The notes under the pieces: model-generated | The model's input: only the letters and a program-made list of their open reading frames with translations | What the model was told of the DNA's origin: nothing | The model's database searches: none | Position numbers and translations under genes: made by a program | In this document: one piece after another, positions 35,526-45,099 of the stretch | Numbering within the stretch: the first letter of the stretch is position 1 | Layout of the letters: each line of letters starts with the position of its first letter | Source of the DNA: Paenibacillus algicola | GTDB lineage: Bacteria > Bacillota > Bacilli > Paenibacillales > Paenibacillaceae | Direction: 5' to 3' | NCBI RefSeq assembly: GCF_005577435.1 | Contig: NZ_CP040396.1 | Location: 3,166,501-3,230,500, forward strand | DNA: 64,000 bases

Positions 35526-35702
35526 TTACGTTGAACTATGTTTCCTGCACTCATCCCGTCCACAATAGCTGTGAAAGATTTTTACCCCATCTGTCGGCAG
35601 CGTATCGATCATTTCTCCACATCGGGTACAAATGACCAGCCCCCAATCCTTACTGCACTCATTTTGTCGCTGTGGTGCGCCCATGCCTGCGAGCGTTTTC
35701 AT
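35526..35702 (-). CDS. SR1P-like small protein, copy 2
   Basis: 58 residues from the ATG at 35702 (GGAGG upstream); the longer reading has no ribosome site. Same length as copy 1 and nearly the same core: GLVICTRCGEMIDTLPTDGVKI, then SYCGRDEC. Upstream (35803-35820) the TTGCATAATAAAT part of the copy 1 promoter is conserved, but the CcpN box and the -10 are not, so this copy may have escaped CcpN control. Probable recent tandem duplication with diverged regulation. Confidence 0.65.
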   Translation of the reverse strand: MKTLAGMGAPQRQNECSKDWGLVICTRCGEMIDTLPTDGVKIFHSYCGRDECRKHSST

Positions 35703-35886
35703 AAGTTTCCTCCCTGCTCCCGATGGACAGCCGGCAAGGCTCATGCTCCGGGACTGTTCTTGGTTTGCTTACCTTATTGTATTTTGGTGTAAAAGATGTT
35801 ATGCGTGATTTATTATGCAACGGAAGCCGTGATCCTGAAGTATAATGGAGCATGACATCTAAAATACATATATTGGAGGAATCACC

Positions 35887-36858
35887 TTGAGCCAGCTTGG
35901 TCAAATGATTAAACAGGGCAACACCTCATCAGGCATTGCTGCACTAGGCAACACCTGCCTGGCTATTATCAAAGCGATTGCCGCCGGGATTAGCGGCAGC
36001 GGAACGATGTTCGCGTCTGCCATGCATTCCATCGCCGACGCGGTGAATCAGGGCTTCGTCTTTGTCGGAAGCGTGCTCGCTGAGAAAAAACCGACGAAGA
36101 AATTTCCCGCCGGCTTTGGCCGGGTCATCAATCTCGTATGTATGGTCGCCGTCATTGTCGTTACGGTAATGGCTTATGAGACCATTCTGAAAGGCTTCAA
36201 GCTGCTGCAATACCCGGAGGAATCAAGCAATTTTCTGCTGAATCTGATCGTACTGCTTATTGCAGTCGTCATCGACGGCTCTATTTTACTCAAGGCCATG
36301 AAGGAGATTGTGAAGGAGACCAAAGCCGATATTAGTGCTGACGGTCTTGTCAGGTCTGCTTTTCAGAATGTGGGACGTGCAGCACCGCCGACCCGTCTTG
36401 TTTTTTACGAGGATATTGTTGCTACATTGGGCGCCTTATTCGCTCTTGTTGCGATCGTATTTGCGGAATTCTTCAGCTTCAGCCTGCTGGATGGCATCGC
36501 CACTATTCTGATCGGCTTCCTGATGATCGGCGTTGCGTTCAAGGTAGGCTACGATAATATGGTCGGATTGATCGGAGTATCAGCTCCCCGGGACGTAGAA
36601 GAGAAAATTTCAAACCTTATTCTTGGAAATCCCGATGTCACTGACATTCGCCGGCTGCGCATCATTCAGGAAGGCCGCACCTATCATGTGGAGGCTTATA
36701 TTGAGCTCAGATCCGGCATGACCCTGAGTGAAGCCACACAAACCAAGACCCGCATTGCTGCAAAATTAACGGCAGATCACGACGTATCAGACGTTGTGCT
36801 GGGCATTCTGGAGGATGATGGCGTCCGATTGTGGAATCCCAAATATGATCTGGAGTAA
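35887..36858 (+). CDS. Cation diffusion facilitator family transporter
   Basis: 323 residues; TTG start with GGAGG upstream. About six membrane helices. Metal site of helix 2 as H-S-I-A-D (AMHSIADAVNQ) and of helix 5 as ED-x3 in FYEDIVATLGA; the cytoplasmic C-terminal domain (about 215-310) is a ferredoxin-like fold with the HVEAYIELRSGM strand. CDF proteins exchange Zn, Fe or Mn for protons out of the cell; the H-x3-D site suggests Zn or Fe but cannot settle it. Divergent from the SR1P-like genes. Confidence 0.88.
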   Translation: MSQLGQMIKQGNTSSGIAALGNTCLAIIKAIAAGISGSGTMFASAMHSIADAVNQGFVFVGSVLAEKKPTKKFPAGFGRVINLVCMVAVIVVTVMAYETILKGFKLLQYPEESSNFLLNLIVLLIAVVIDGSILLKAMKEIVKETKADISADGLVRSAFQNVGRAAPPTRLVFYEDIVATLGALFALVAIVFAEFFSFSLLDGIATILIGFLMIGVAFKVGYDNMVGLIGVSAPRDVEEKISNLILGNPDVTDIRRLRIIQEGRTYHVEAYIELRSGMTLSEATQTKTRIAAKLTADHDVSDVVLGILEDDGVRLWNPKYDLE

Positions 36859-36864
36859 CATATC

Positions 36865-36905
36865 AGGCTGTCTCCCTTGCCCAAGCGGGCAGGAGGAGAC
36901 AGCCT
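36865..36905. terminator. Bidirectional intrinsic terminator
   Basis: AGGCTGTCTCC...GCCC/GGGC...GGAGACAGCCT stem followed by a T-run, between convergent CDF transporter and S9 peptidase genes. Confidence 0.85.
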
Positions 36906-36925
36906 GTTTTGATGGTATACCAAGG

Positions 36926-38725
36926 TTAAGAGATGCTGTGCCGGTCGAGAAAATCTGCGATTCTGGCGTATGCTATTTTTTCGTTATCTTTTTTTGCAAT
37001 GCCGTGACCTTCGTCTTCAAAGACGAGGTATTCTACATCTCTTCCCTTCTCACGCAGCGCTTCCACGATCTGATCCGACTCCTCCTTCACGACCCGGGGA
37101 TCATTGGCCCCTTGGATAATGAGCAGAGGATTTGTCATCTGATCCAAATAAGTGATCGGGGAATCCTTGATAAATCGTTCCCGGTCACGTTCAGGATTTC
37201 CGATCCAGCGTTCCATCATCGGCTTCCAGTGCTCCGGCACAGAATTATAGAAGGTCAATAGATTGCTTACGCCCACGATATCCACGGCAGCCCGGAAATA
37301 TTCCGGATTGCGCCCGGCAAGCAGCAGTGTCATGTATCCGCCATAGCTGCCTCCCATAACAAAGAGCTTCTCGCGATCAGAGATCCCCTGTTCAAACAGC
37401 CACTCCATTCCAGCAAGGCAATCCTTTCGAGGACCTTCGCCCCAATCCTGCTCAACCAGCTTGACGAAAGAGCTGCCATACCCGGTGCTGCCACGGAAAT
37501 TAGGGCAAAAAATATGATATCCTCTCGCTAAAAGATATTGAAACATGGCACGAAACTGCTTCCGCTCTGCAGCCTGCGGTCCCCCGTGCGGCCAGAAAAT
37601 GGTCCTGCCATTCTTGTTCTCTTCCTTCGCCCGGTAGAGCAAGGCTTCGATTTGCATGCCATCAAAAGAAGAATAGGTGACGGTTTCCGGAGAGGAGAGC
37701 TCATGATCCGTCAGACCGGTAATAACATTTTTGGTCAGCATAGTCCAGGCTTCATCTTGATAGCGATAAATATTATGAGGCTTTGCTGCACCTCTGGCCA
37801 GCACGTACAGTGCACCGGAACGCGCCGCGACGATCTGGTCCACGATATCTCCAGGAAGTGCTATAGCAGCAAGCCTGCCGGTACGGAGCTGATAGCTGTA
37901 GAGCCGATCCTCAACACCCTTGTCGGTAAGAATGTACAGCATACCGGAGCCCTTGTCATACTTTATTCGGCTGACAGCCTCCCGCTCCAGCTGAACCAGA
38001 GGACGGAACTGCTCCTCCTGTATGTTATATTCCGCAACATAAGCATATTCTGCATCATAATCTGTCACAAACACCAAGCGTTCTTGGTCAAGGTAAATCG
38101 CATCCCCGGACATATGTACCTGCTCTGGGTCCGGAGTCAGGCAGGTGCTCTGCCCATCCTTTAGCAAGTAACTGACATAATAAGTGTTCGCATAGGATTG
38201 GGTATATACCAGGCTGCTTTCATCCGGGCTTACAGCCGATAGCTCTGTCGTGACATCCTTTCCTTCCAGGAGCAGCTCATCATGACCCGTGTCCAGGTGA
38301 AATCTGCGAGTGTTCAGGCAGGATGGATTGTCTTTCGACGTGTTGTAGTACAGCCTTGTCCCGTCCTCTGAGAGATGAACGAAATAATGCTTATCCTCCG
38401 GTGACACATCATCAAACAAAGGCAGGGGCTCACCACCATTCCAAGGCAGGGCATACAGCTGGTAATTTTCATCGCCGTCTCGGTCAAATGAAGTCAGAAT
38501 ATGCATTTCCAGCGGATCGGCTTTAATAAATTGGCATTGCTGACCATTGTATGTAAGCGGATACGGATAGGAGCCTTCTCCATCCAGATCCATCGCCCAA
38601 AGATTGAATGCCCCGTTCAGATTACTGCTGAACAGCAATCGCTTCTCATCCCTGCTTAAACCGAAATGGCGAATAATATAAGTCTGGAAGAACTGCTCCA
38701 CGTCAGGCTTGGGAAACTGCAGCAT
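36926..38725 (-). CDS. S9 family prolyl oligopeptidase-type peptidase
   Basis: 599 residues with GGGGG 7 nt before the ATG. An N-terminal beta-propeller (about 20-330, with repeated DE-x-LVY, YDxEY elements) caps a C-terminal alpha/beta hydrolase. Catalytic Ser in GGSYGGYMTL, Asp in IQGANDPRV and His in EDEGHGI. There is no signal peptide, so it acts on short peptides in the cytoplasm, probably as an acylaminoacyl- or dipeptidyl-type peptidase. Confidence 0.92.
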   Translation of the reverse strand: MLQFPKPDVEQFFQTYIIRHFGLSRDEKRLLFSSNLNGAFNLWAMDLDGEGSYPYPLTYNGQQCQFIKADPLEMHILTSFDRDGDENYQLYALPWNGGEPLPLFDDVSPEDKHYFVHLSEDGTRLYYNTSKDNPSCLNTRRFHLDTGHDELLLEGKDVTTELSAVSPDESSLVYTQSYANTYYVSYLLKDGQSTCLTPDPEQVHMSGDAIYLDQERLVFVTDYDAEYAYVAEYNIQEEQFRPLVQLEREAVSRIKYDKGSGMLYILTDKGVEDRLYSYQLRTGRLAAIALPGDIVDQIVAARSGALYVLARGAAKPHNIYRYQDEAWTMLTKNVITGLTDHELSSPETVTYSSFDGMQIEALLYRAKEENKNGRTIFWPHGGPQAAERKQFRAMFQYLLARGYHIFCPNFRGSTGYGSSFVKLVEQDWGEGPRKDCLAGMEWLFEQGISDREKLFVMGGSYGGYMTLLLAGRNPEYFRAAVDIVGVSNLLTFYNSVPEHWKPMMERWIGNPERDRERFIKDSPITYLDQMTNPLLIIQGANDPRVVKEESDQIVEALREKGRDVEYLVFEDEGHGIAKKDNEKIAYARIADFLDRHSIS

Positions 38726-38811
38726 CCATAAACCCCCTTAATAGTTCAACTTTTTTTGTACAAGTTTTTCATTATTATAAGTCGCTGAGATCCCTTTTAC
38801 AATCAAAAAAA

Positions 38812-38833
38812 CTCCGGCAGTCATGCACCGGAG
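38812..38833 (-). terminator. Intrinsic terminator of the Gly/Pro-rich protein gene
   Basis: Minus strand CTCCGG-N10-CCGGAG followed by TTTTTTTGATTG, about 40 nt past the stop. Confidence 0.75.
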
Positions 38834-38872
38834 CCTTCTTGATCAATGTCTCTCTGTCTATTAACCGATGGA

Positions 38873-39253
38873 TTAATAGAAACAAGAATATGAGCTGATC
38901 CTGCGTAAATCAATCCCGAAATAATACCAGAAGCGGCCTGACCAGCGGAAGCCGGCAGCTGAATTACGGCCTACAAACGTAGGGTAATACCAGAAGCTTT
39001 CGCCGTTATTCAACCAGATATAAGTATTCCGGTAAAGACAGCCGCGGATCCCGCCCGGATCGACCGCCATCAGCGAAGGTGAAGACTGCTGGGGTACAGC
39101 GGCTGGCGGCGGCGCGGTTGGCGGCTGGCCGGTTGCTCCGGGGCCGGGTCCAAATCCGGGAGGACCGAAGGGCCCTCCAGGCCCAGGTCCAAATCCGGGT
39201 CCTTGCGGTCCAGGCGGAAACCCTGGCAGGCTAAAGGGTAAGAACATTCCCAT
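38873..39253 (-). CDS. Gly/Pro-rich protein with C-terminal aromatic domain
   Basis: 126 residues from the ATG at 39253 (AAGGAG, 8-nt spacer). The first half is a Pro/Gly/Phe-rich repeat (PGFGPGPGG type). The C-terminal 60 residues (IRGCLYRNTYIWL, FWYYPTFVGRNSAAGFRW, YFGIDLRRISSYSCF) are a conserved aromatic-rich domain seen in short Bacillales proteins that are often found in spores or at the surface; its role is not known. No signal peptide is clear. Confidence 0.7.
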   Translation of the reverse strand: MGMFLPFSLPGFPPGPQGPGFGPGPGGPFGPPGFGPGPGATGQPPTAPPPAAVPQQSSPSLMAVDPGGIRGCLYRNTYIWLNNGESFWYYPTFVGRNSAAGFRWSGRFWYYFGIDLRRISSYSCFY

Positions 39254-39328
39254 TTCAAACACTCCTTGTCAAAGTAGGCTGATACACAGTATGCGGGAGT
39301 GCTTGACTGGGTTTGGGCTCTGCCGGGT

Positions 39329-42300
39329 TTATTTCATGCGCTTTAGCAGGTTCAGAACCGACTGAGCGGTTTCTGCCCGATTGGCTGCCGATGCCGGATC
39401 GAAGACGGATTCTCCCCGTCCGGACATCAGGCCCAATAAGATCGCTTTGTTCACGTCCTCCCCAGCCCAAGGAGACACCTGAGTGCTGTCCATATAGTTA
39501 GAAAGGAGATTCCCCCCTGCCATTTCCTCATGAGACAGCCACTCATAGGCTCTTACCAGCAATACCGCGATTTGCTCCCGAGTAACCGGCTCAGAAGGTG
39601 CAAAGCTGCTGTCGGTTATCCCTTGCACCAGCCCTGCCTGTACTGCGGCCGCAATGTCATCTGCATACCAGGCGTTGTCCGGCACGTCTGTAAAGTCTGT
39701 ATCCCCTGCAGACGTAGCCAGTCCCAAGGCTCTGACCAGCAGCGCGGTAAATTCTGCTCGCGTTGTTACTGCCCGGGGAAAGAACCGCTCCTCGGTCATG
39801 CCCTCTACAATATGCTTGGCGGACAAGATTTGCAGAGTCCTGTGAGCCCAATGCGTCATTGGCACATCCACGAAGGTTTTGTTATATTCAAGAATCGCGT
39901 AGGTTCCCGGACGATCCAGCTCGGCCGCTGCCTCACTGCGTCCCTCCATGATCTCGCCACCGACAAACACCCAGGTGCTGCTTGAATCGTTATACCTATA
40001 CATACCGATCAATTCCTCATCTACCTGAGTACTCAGGTACGGCATTTCCAATTTCAGCGGTTCGCTAAAGGTATTCATATGCAGCTCCTCTCCCGCTGAG
40101 CTCCGAAGGTACATATGAACCTCCAATACTTCAGAGCCTGCCTTCAAGACGTCACTGTCTGTTCGCGGTGCTTCCTCATCAGGCTCTTGCAAAGAGACAA
40201 TCATCTGTGCGTCTGTTACCGACGGATACAGTTTCTTCAGCTCTTGAAATGTAGAAAAGGGTACATGTAACGTTCCATGTTCCGATTGGACTTGAAGATG
40301 ACTCCCATCCAGCCATTCATCGGCCTGATATGGCAAGACTGCTGCATCCATTCCTTGCTTGAGAGAGATGGATACGCCTCCTTGATCAGCATCCTTTTTC
40401 TGCAGCTCCGCAGAGCCAAAGCTCTGCTCCCCTTCTCTAACCGGGGGTTGCGGAGTCTGCGGACTTACAGGTGCAGGCGATGCCGGATTTTGAGTTACAG
40501 GAGCATTCGGTGACCCCGGAGGAGCCGGCTCCTCCGCTGCGGTGACCGTAATTTCAATCGTATTCGTAGTAGCAGCAGCGGTATCCTGCAGCACAGACGC
40601 AGAAATGGTAACCGTGCCCTCCTTCAATCCGGTCAATACACCGTCTTCTATTGAAGCAATCGAAGCATCACTAATCTGGTACGCAATGTCCGTTCCATCG
40701 GAGTTGCCATTAAGGCCGTTCATCAGCTGTAAGGTGACCGGCAGCTCCGTAGACTGTCCTACCGGAACAGAAGCCGATTCAGCGCTGAGCGATGCTCCGG
40801 TCATCCGCACCGGAAGCCTCATTAGCTCGGAGCCTTTTTTGTAATACACGCTGCCGTCCGGACCCAAAGCCATCACATGCACATCCGGCGTAATCAGCTT
40901 GTTGTAAGCCAGCGTCTGCGGATCAAACACCATCAGCTGTCTGCCAATGGTTGTATACAGCAGACCATCCGGAGCCCAGTACAGGAAGAACGGACGCCAG
41001 TTGCTCGCCTTCTGTCCGGTCGTTAAGATCCGGTAACGCAGGATATCCTTATTTTCCGGATCCATCACAAACAGGGCTGAAGAATTTTCCGACGCCAAGG
41101 ACGTGCCCCACATGATCCCGTACAGATTGCCGTCCGGACCGATGCTGAGCTCTCCGATCATTTTAGGCTCAAAGCCAGGCACATTCGGGATAAACTCCGC
41201 TGTTTTGCTCGCTGTGGCCGCGTCCCATTCAAACATTTTTGCGGAGGTTTCACTTGGATCAATACCAAGCCCGCCCCAGATGGAAGAGCCTCCATACAGC
41301 TTCCCGTTATGATACGCAAGACCAATAATGCTCTGATTCTGAATGACATTCTGATACGTATTCCATTCATCGGTTGGCTCGTGGTATACCGTCAGTGCTC
41401 CTCCAAGCTGTCCGTAATCCGCCACGGAGCCGATAAACAGGCGGTCATCTCCGCTTGTAAAGGTCATCGTCCGGCTCTGCATTGCCGGTATATCGTGATA
41501 GAAGCCAGGGTTTACCCCCAGATTGTACGGCTGAGATAGATCATAGCGCCAGATCTTGGCCCCTCCGTAGAGTCCGAAATACACCTTGTTATTCAGGAAG
41601 CCCGTGCTGGAGATCTGATGCGGCTCCTTTTCTTGTCTTTCAAAATAGCCTTTATTCGTATCATAGATGCTCATAGCACCCTGATACCCGCCCATATAGA
41701 ACTTGTTATCCGGTCCCAGCTCAAAGGAATTGATCTCAATCCCGCTCTTCGCTACATCCGGAACCTTCGTTTCCAGCGTATGGCTTACAGGGTCGAATAT
41801 AGCCAGGTCCACTTCATCGGAAAGCATGGACAGCACCTTGCGTCCTGCATTCGGACCCTCAGTCAGCTCCACCCAATTCATCGCCTTCAATCGCTTGTCT
41901 GGCAGAATCACTTGAGGCGTGACCGCTGCCGCTTCATTAGTGGCCCGGTTATAGGTCCACAATTCAGACGTATGCTGATTGCGATAATACATCAGGTCGC
42001 TGTTGTGAGGAGATGGCGGGGAGATTTTGCCATCGGATGCCTCCGGATCCTCGTAAAGAAGACGTTTAACTGTAGTATAGGTAATAGTCTCTCCGCCAGC
42101 GTCATAATTGTTCTCATCTTCATTCATAATGAGCAGAGAGGTGCCATGAGTGAGGTACAGCTTTTGATCATATACCTCAATGCTGGAGATCCCTGCCCGG
42201 ATTCCGGTAATCGGTGTATTGATCTCGATCCTGTCACCGGTTTGGCGGTCAATCCGGATAAGATGGCCCTCTGTCGTAATGCCGGCATAGAAATATTTGT

Positions 42301-43897
42301 CCGTCACACCGGAGCCGCGCACATACTCTTGTCCGGGATACAAGGTGCCGTAGTCACTATACTGTCCGGTCTGAATGTCATACTTGAATGCTTTGGAATC
42401 CGGATACGTGGAGCCGTAAATTTTACCGTCTGCGCTGGCGTCCAGATCCCAGATCCATTTGTTCGACGGATTTTCTCCCAGGCTTTCCAGCTCCTGCGTC
42501 GCTCGATTATAACGATACATAATACCGGACTGCGTCCCCGCAACATAAGGGTTTCCGTCCGACCCTACCGTAACGGCCCAGATCACGTCAGTAGACGGAA
42601 TCTCCGCTGTGAATTTCACATCCCCCGTCATAGCGTCAAGTGCGTAGAACTGTGCAGGGGAGCCGCTTGCACCAAAATAAATTTCACCGTTACCGATCGC
42701 GCCGCCGTTCGTCTTTGCGACGACCGTTGCATCTCCCAAAGAAACAGGCTCGCCAAACTCGGTGGTCATCGTAAGCACGGTCACTTCCTCAAAAGTGACG
42801 TCATCATAATAAGCATCAACATCAATCGTGCTGTATCCCGAATATAGCAGAATGCGTGCTTTTACCGCTCCGGCAGGGGCCTTGCCTTCCACGGTAACCC
42901 GGTTCCAGGATTGAACAGGGGCCTCTGCGCCCTGAGACATGGAGCCGACCTCATCGTTTGATGCATCGTAATATTTGATATAGATTCGCCCAGAGCCCTC
43001 GGCAATGTACAGATTGGTAGAAGCCCCGTACGACTTGCCCGCCTCGACATCCATATAGTCACTGTAAACTAAGACCGCAGATTCACTGTTATCATCGGTA
43101 ATTCTAAGGCTGTGGCTGCCACTGGCTGCCTGCACCTGACTCACCTCTACCATCGTATTTGCCTTCAATGGATTCGGGCTCGTTGTCCAGCCCGGGATGA
43201 CACCGTCATTCACCGGCTGCTCGAACCCGGCATTGGGAGGTGTGGTTTCCTCCTCGCTCACCTGGTATCTATACGCCTGAACATGATCGTAATAGCCTTT
43301 GAACGTATTGTCCCGATGGGAGTACAGGAACACAATCGCGTACTGAGCCCCTTCCGGAACCGGCGGTGTATCTCCGCCTAGCTGCACCCATTGCCCCTGA
43401 ACAACCTCGGCTGCCGGAATTTTAAATTTGACGTCCTGGTATTGAATTCGGTTGGCATTGGTAATGACATCGGAGTTGAAATAGCGAACCCACATATCGA
43501 TACCGCCATCTGATCCCGTCGTGCTGAACTGCTCTGCATATACACTGGCTGTAACATTCAGAATCTCGCCCTCTTGAACAGCAAATGCCTTACTTTCAAC
43601 ACCTACATTCTGCTGATTAACGTCAAAATGAATGCTTTGATTCCCCGTGGCATACACGGAGTCACTGACCGTAACGCCAGCTGAAACCCCGCTGATCCAA
43701 TATCTCCAATCCATCGGAAGCCCTTTATCGTTCGGCTCGCCCTCAAAGTCTCCATTCTCCAAGCCCACTGGAAGCAGCTGTGGACTGGAATCTCCATACA
43801 CCTGCTTGTCCGGCATGTTCCATGGAACCAGAGTCAGAGTCAATGCGACCGTCAGTAAGACGGCCATGCTTCTGCGGAGTGCTCTGTGCAACGTCAT
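39329..43897 (-). CDS. Large surface protein with beta-propeller, Ig-like and three SLH domains
   Basis: 1522 residues; AGGAG before the ATG. Signal peptide 1-35, then two carbohydrate-binding-like jellyroll modules (about 45-220 and 225-390), a long beta-propeller region (about 400-1090) with repeated GPDGNLYG/GGYQGAMS strands, a BIG2-type Ig domain (about 1100-1180), a Pro-rich linker, a region of unclear fold, and three SLH repeats (about 1335-1520: FVDVPMTHWAHR, FTDVPDNAWYADD, MDSTQVSPWAGED). SLH domains bind pyruvylated cell-wall polymer. Probably an adhesin or carbohydrate-handling surface protein; the ligand is unknown. Confidence 0.9.
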   Translation of the reverse strand: MTLHRALRRSMAVLLTVALTLTLVPWNMPDKQVYGDSSPQLLPVGLENGDFEGEPNDKGLPMDWRYWISGVSAGVTVSDSVYATGNQSIHFDVNQQNVGVESKAFAVQEGEILNVTASVYAEQFSTTGSDGGIDMWVRYFNSDVITNANRIQYQDVKFKIPAAEVVQGQWVQLGGDTPPVPEGAQYAIVFLYSHRDNTFKGYYDHVQAYRYQVSEEETTPPNAGFEQPVNDGVIPGWTTSPNPLKANTMVEVSQVQAASGSHSLRITDDNSESAVLVYSDYMDVEAGKSYGASTNLYIAEGSGRIYIKYYDASNDEVGSMSQGAEAPVQSWNRVTVEGKAPAGAVKARILLYSGYSTIDVDAYYDDVTFEEVTVLTMTTEFGEPVSLGDATVVAKTNGGAIGNGEIYFGASGSPAQFYALDAMTGDVKFTAEIPSTDVIWAVTVGSDGNPYVAGTQSGIMYRYNRATQELESLGENPSNKWIWDLDASADGKIYGSTYPDSKAFKYDIQTGQYSDYGTLYPGQEYVRGSGVTDKYFYAGITTEGHLIRIDRQTGDRIEINTPITGIRAGISSIEVYDQKLYLTHGTSLLIMNEDENNYDAGGETITYTTVKRLLYEDPEASDGKISPPSPHNSDLMYYRNQHTSELWTYNRATNEAAAVTPQVILPDKRLKAMNWVELTEGPNAGRKVLSMLSDEVDLAIFDPVSHTLETKVPDVAKSGIEINSFELGPDNKFYMGGYQGAMSIYDTNKGYFERQEKEPHQISSTGFLNNKVYFGLYGGAKIWRYDLSQPYNLGVNPGFYHDIPAMQSRTMTFTSGDDRLFIGSVADYGQLGGALTVYHEPTDEWNTYQNVIQNQSIIGLAYHNGKLYGGSSIWGGLGIDPSETSAKMFEWDAATASKTAEFIPNVPGFEPKMIGELSIGPDGNLYGIMWGTSLASENSSALFVMDPENKDILRYRILTTGQKASNWRPFFLYWAPDGLLYTTIGRQLMVFDPQTLAYNKLITPDVHVMALGPDGSVYYKKGSELMRLPVRMTGASLSAESASVPVGQSTELPVTLQLMNGLNGNSDGTDIAYQISDASIASIEDGVLTGLKEGTVTISASVLQDTAAATTNTIEITVTAAEEPAPPGSPNAPVTQNPASPAPVSPQTPQPPVREGEQSFGSAELQKKDADQGGVSISLKQGMDAAVLPYQADEWLDGSHLQVQSEHGTLHVPFSTFQELKKLYPSVTDAQMIVSLQEPDEEAPRTDSDVLKAGSEVLEVHMYLRSSAGEELHMNTFSEPLKLEMPYLSTQVDEELIGMYRYNDSSSTWVFVGGEIMEGRSEAAAELDRPGTYAILEYNKTFVDVPMTHWAHRTLQILSAKHIVEGMTEERFFPRAVTTRAEFTALLVRALGLATSAGDTDFTDVPDNAWYADDIAAAVQAGLVQGITDSSFAPSEPVTREQIAVLLVRAYEWLSHEEMAGGNLLSNYMDSTQVSPWAGEDVNKAILLGLMSGRGESVFDPASAANRAETAQSVLNLLKRMK

Positions 43898-44199
43898 CTT
43901 CCTTCATCTCCTCGCTTCGTATTTGGGTTCACCAGCTTTGAATCCGCTTACAAAGGTAGATCCTTAGACCGTGCTGACTGCCTTTAGGCACCGCCGGATC
44001 CCCAGATCCAGGTATGTACGTGAGAGCTGCAGTCCCCTCAACTGGATCATATGATGATCATAACAGCCGTTTTTTGATTGCACAACCTTGATGTAATGTA
44101 TTTACAATGACCAAAATATGACCATAAATATTTGCACCAGAGCATAGACTCTTCTGGTATTTCAATTTCGGCATACAAAAAAGCTCCCGCAGCGGAGGG
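43898..44199. other. Intergenic stretch upstream of the SLH protein
   Basis: About 300 nt without a supported gene. Contains the SLH gene leader and an A/T-rich segment around 44090-44150 with a GACCAAAATAT/GACCATAAAT direct repeat. Nothing else was recognised. The IS1182-group remnant begins at its right end. Confidence 0.5.
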
Positions 44200-44361
44200 G
44201 GCCACTGAAAAAGTCCTGACTGAATTGAAGAAGGTACTGCACCCGAAATAATTAAGGGAGCAGTACCTTTTTTTGTTGTAAAATAAGGTTCACGCAAAAG
44301 ATGGTGTATCCGCCAACGAAGGCGTGGTCGCTGCAGGAAGAGGGGGCTTCCGATCGCTGTT

Positions 44362-44462
44362 GTCCCCAGATTTCTTGTTCATACCGCTTGGCGGATGAAA
44401 TCCGGGGACAAAGGCGAGCGCTCCGCTTCTCCAGCCTCCCTCTTCCCTCCGCTCCTTCGTCA
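44362..44462 (+). repeat. Leader repeat shared with the IS remnant at 16878
   Basis: Hairpin CCCCAGATTTC/GAAATCCGGGG, then GACAAAGGCGAGCGCTCCGCT and, about 20 nt later, CCCTCCGCTCCTTCGT. The order and much of the sequence match 16882-16983, where the same blocks precede another transposase vestige. Confidence 0.6.
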
Positions 44463-44543
44463 TCTACTGCAAAACCGTTAAGATAGAACGGAAGCCCTCT
44501 GTTCCAGAATCAACCTTCTTTTTCATTCAGCCCGTACACGTCC

Positions 44544-45030
44544 TTGTATAACCTGATCGTGCCTAAAGACAAGCTGCTCCGCCAGTTGAACAAACAGGTG
44601 GATTTTTCGTTTGTGTACGAGGAACTGCGAGCGAACTACTGTCTGGATCATGGGCGTAACATCATCGACCCTGTACGGATGTTTAAATATCTCCTGTTAA
44701 AAGCCATTTTCTCTCCGACGTGAACATGGTGTAGCGCTCACGTTACGACATGTCCTTTAAACCCGCAGATTAAGCAAGGGGGACGCAAGAAGGAAAACGA
44801 GTTTGAGTTTAACAAAGATGCGGGCATGTATGTTTGCAAGGCAGGTCACATGGCGATTCGCAAAGCGCGTCAAGGCAAAACGTACTCCGTCACCATTATA
44901 TCCGGGGTGCACGCCGAACAAATGGCGTTTCAGGAAAGTGAGGCTTTCAAAGAAAAAGCCAAAGAGCGCTACAAAATTGAAGCGAAGAACAGCGAACTCA
45001 AGCACAGACACGGGTAGGATGTGGCCACAT
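44544..45030 (+). pseudogene. IS1182-group transposase, broken
   Basis: The start reads LYNLIVPKDKLLRQLNKQVD, then FVYEELRANYCLDHGRNIID and PVRMFKYLLLKA, the N-terminus of IS1182 transposases. After KAIF the frame shifts (FLSDVNMV, stop, RSRYDMSFK in another frame), a large internal part is missing, and the C-terminus resumes with NKDAGMYVCKAGHMAIRKA, a second deletion, TYSV, and AFKEKAKERYKIEAKNSEL before a TAG at 45016. Clearly non-functional. Confidence 0.8.
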
Positions 45031-45099
45031 CCTTGAAACTTAATTATGGTAGTTCTTCAGTGGCCTCCTATTCAGAAGGGACTTTCTATTCTTACGGTT

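Larger units (their letters stand above)
44200..45065 (+). mobile_element. Degenerate IS1182-group insertion sequence remnant
   Basis: Bounded by inverted ends: left GGCCACTGAAAAAGTCC (44200-44216), right complement GGCCACTGAAGAACT (45051-45065). Inside are a terminator-like hairpin AAGGTACTGC/GCAGTACCTT followed by a T-run (44235-44274), a leader repeat (44362-44462) and a broken transposase gene. At 866 bp it is about half the usual length. No clear target duplication was found. Confidence 0.75.

Noticed and set aside
41618..42847. 409-codon open frame on the plus strand
   Set aside because: Antisense to the SLH surface protein; high-GC shadow frame without protein family signal.
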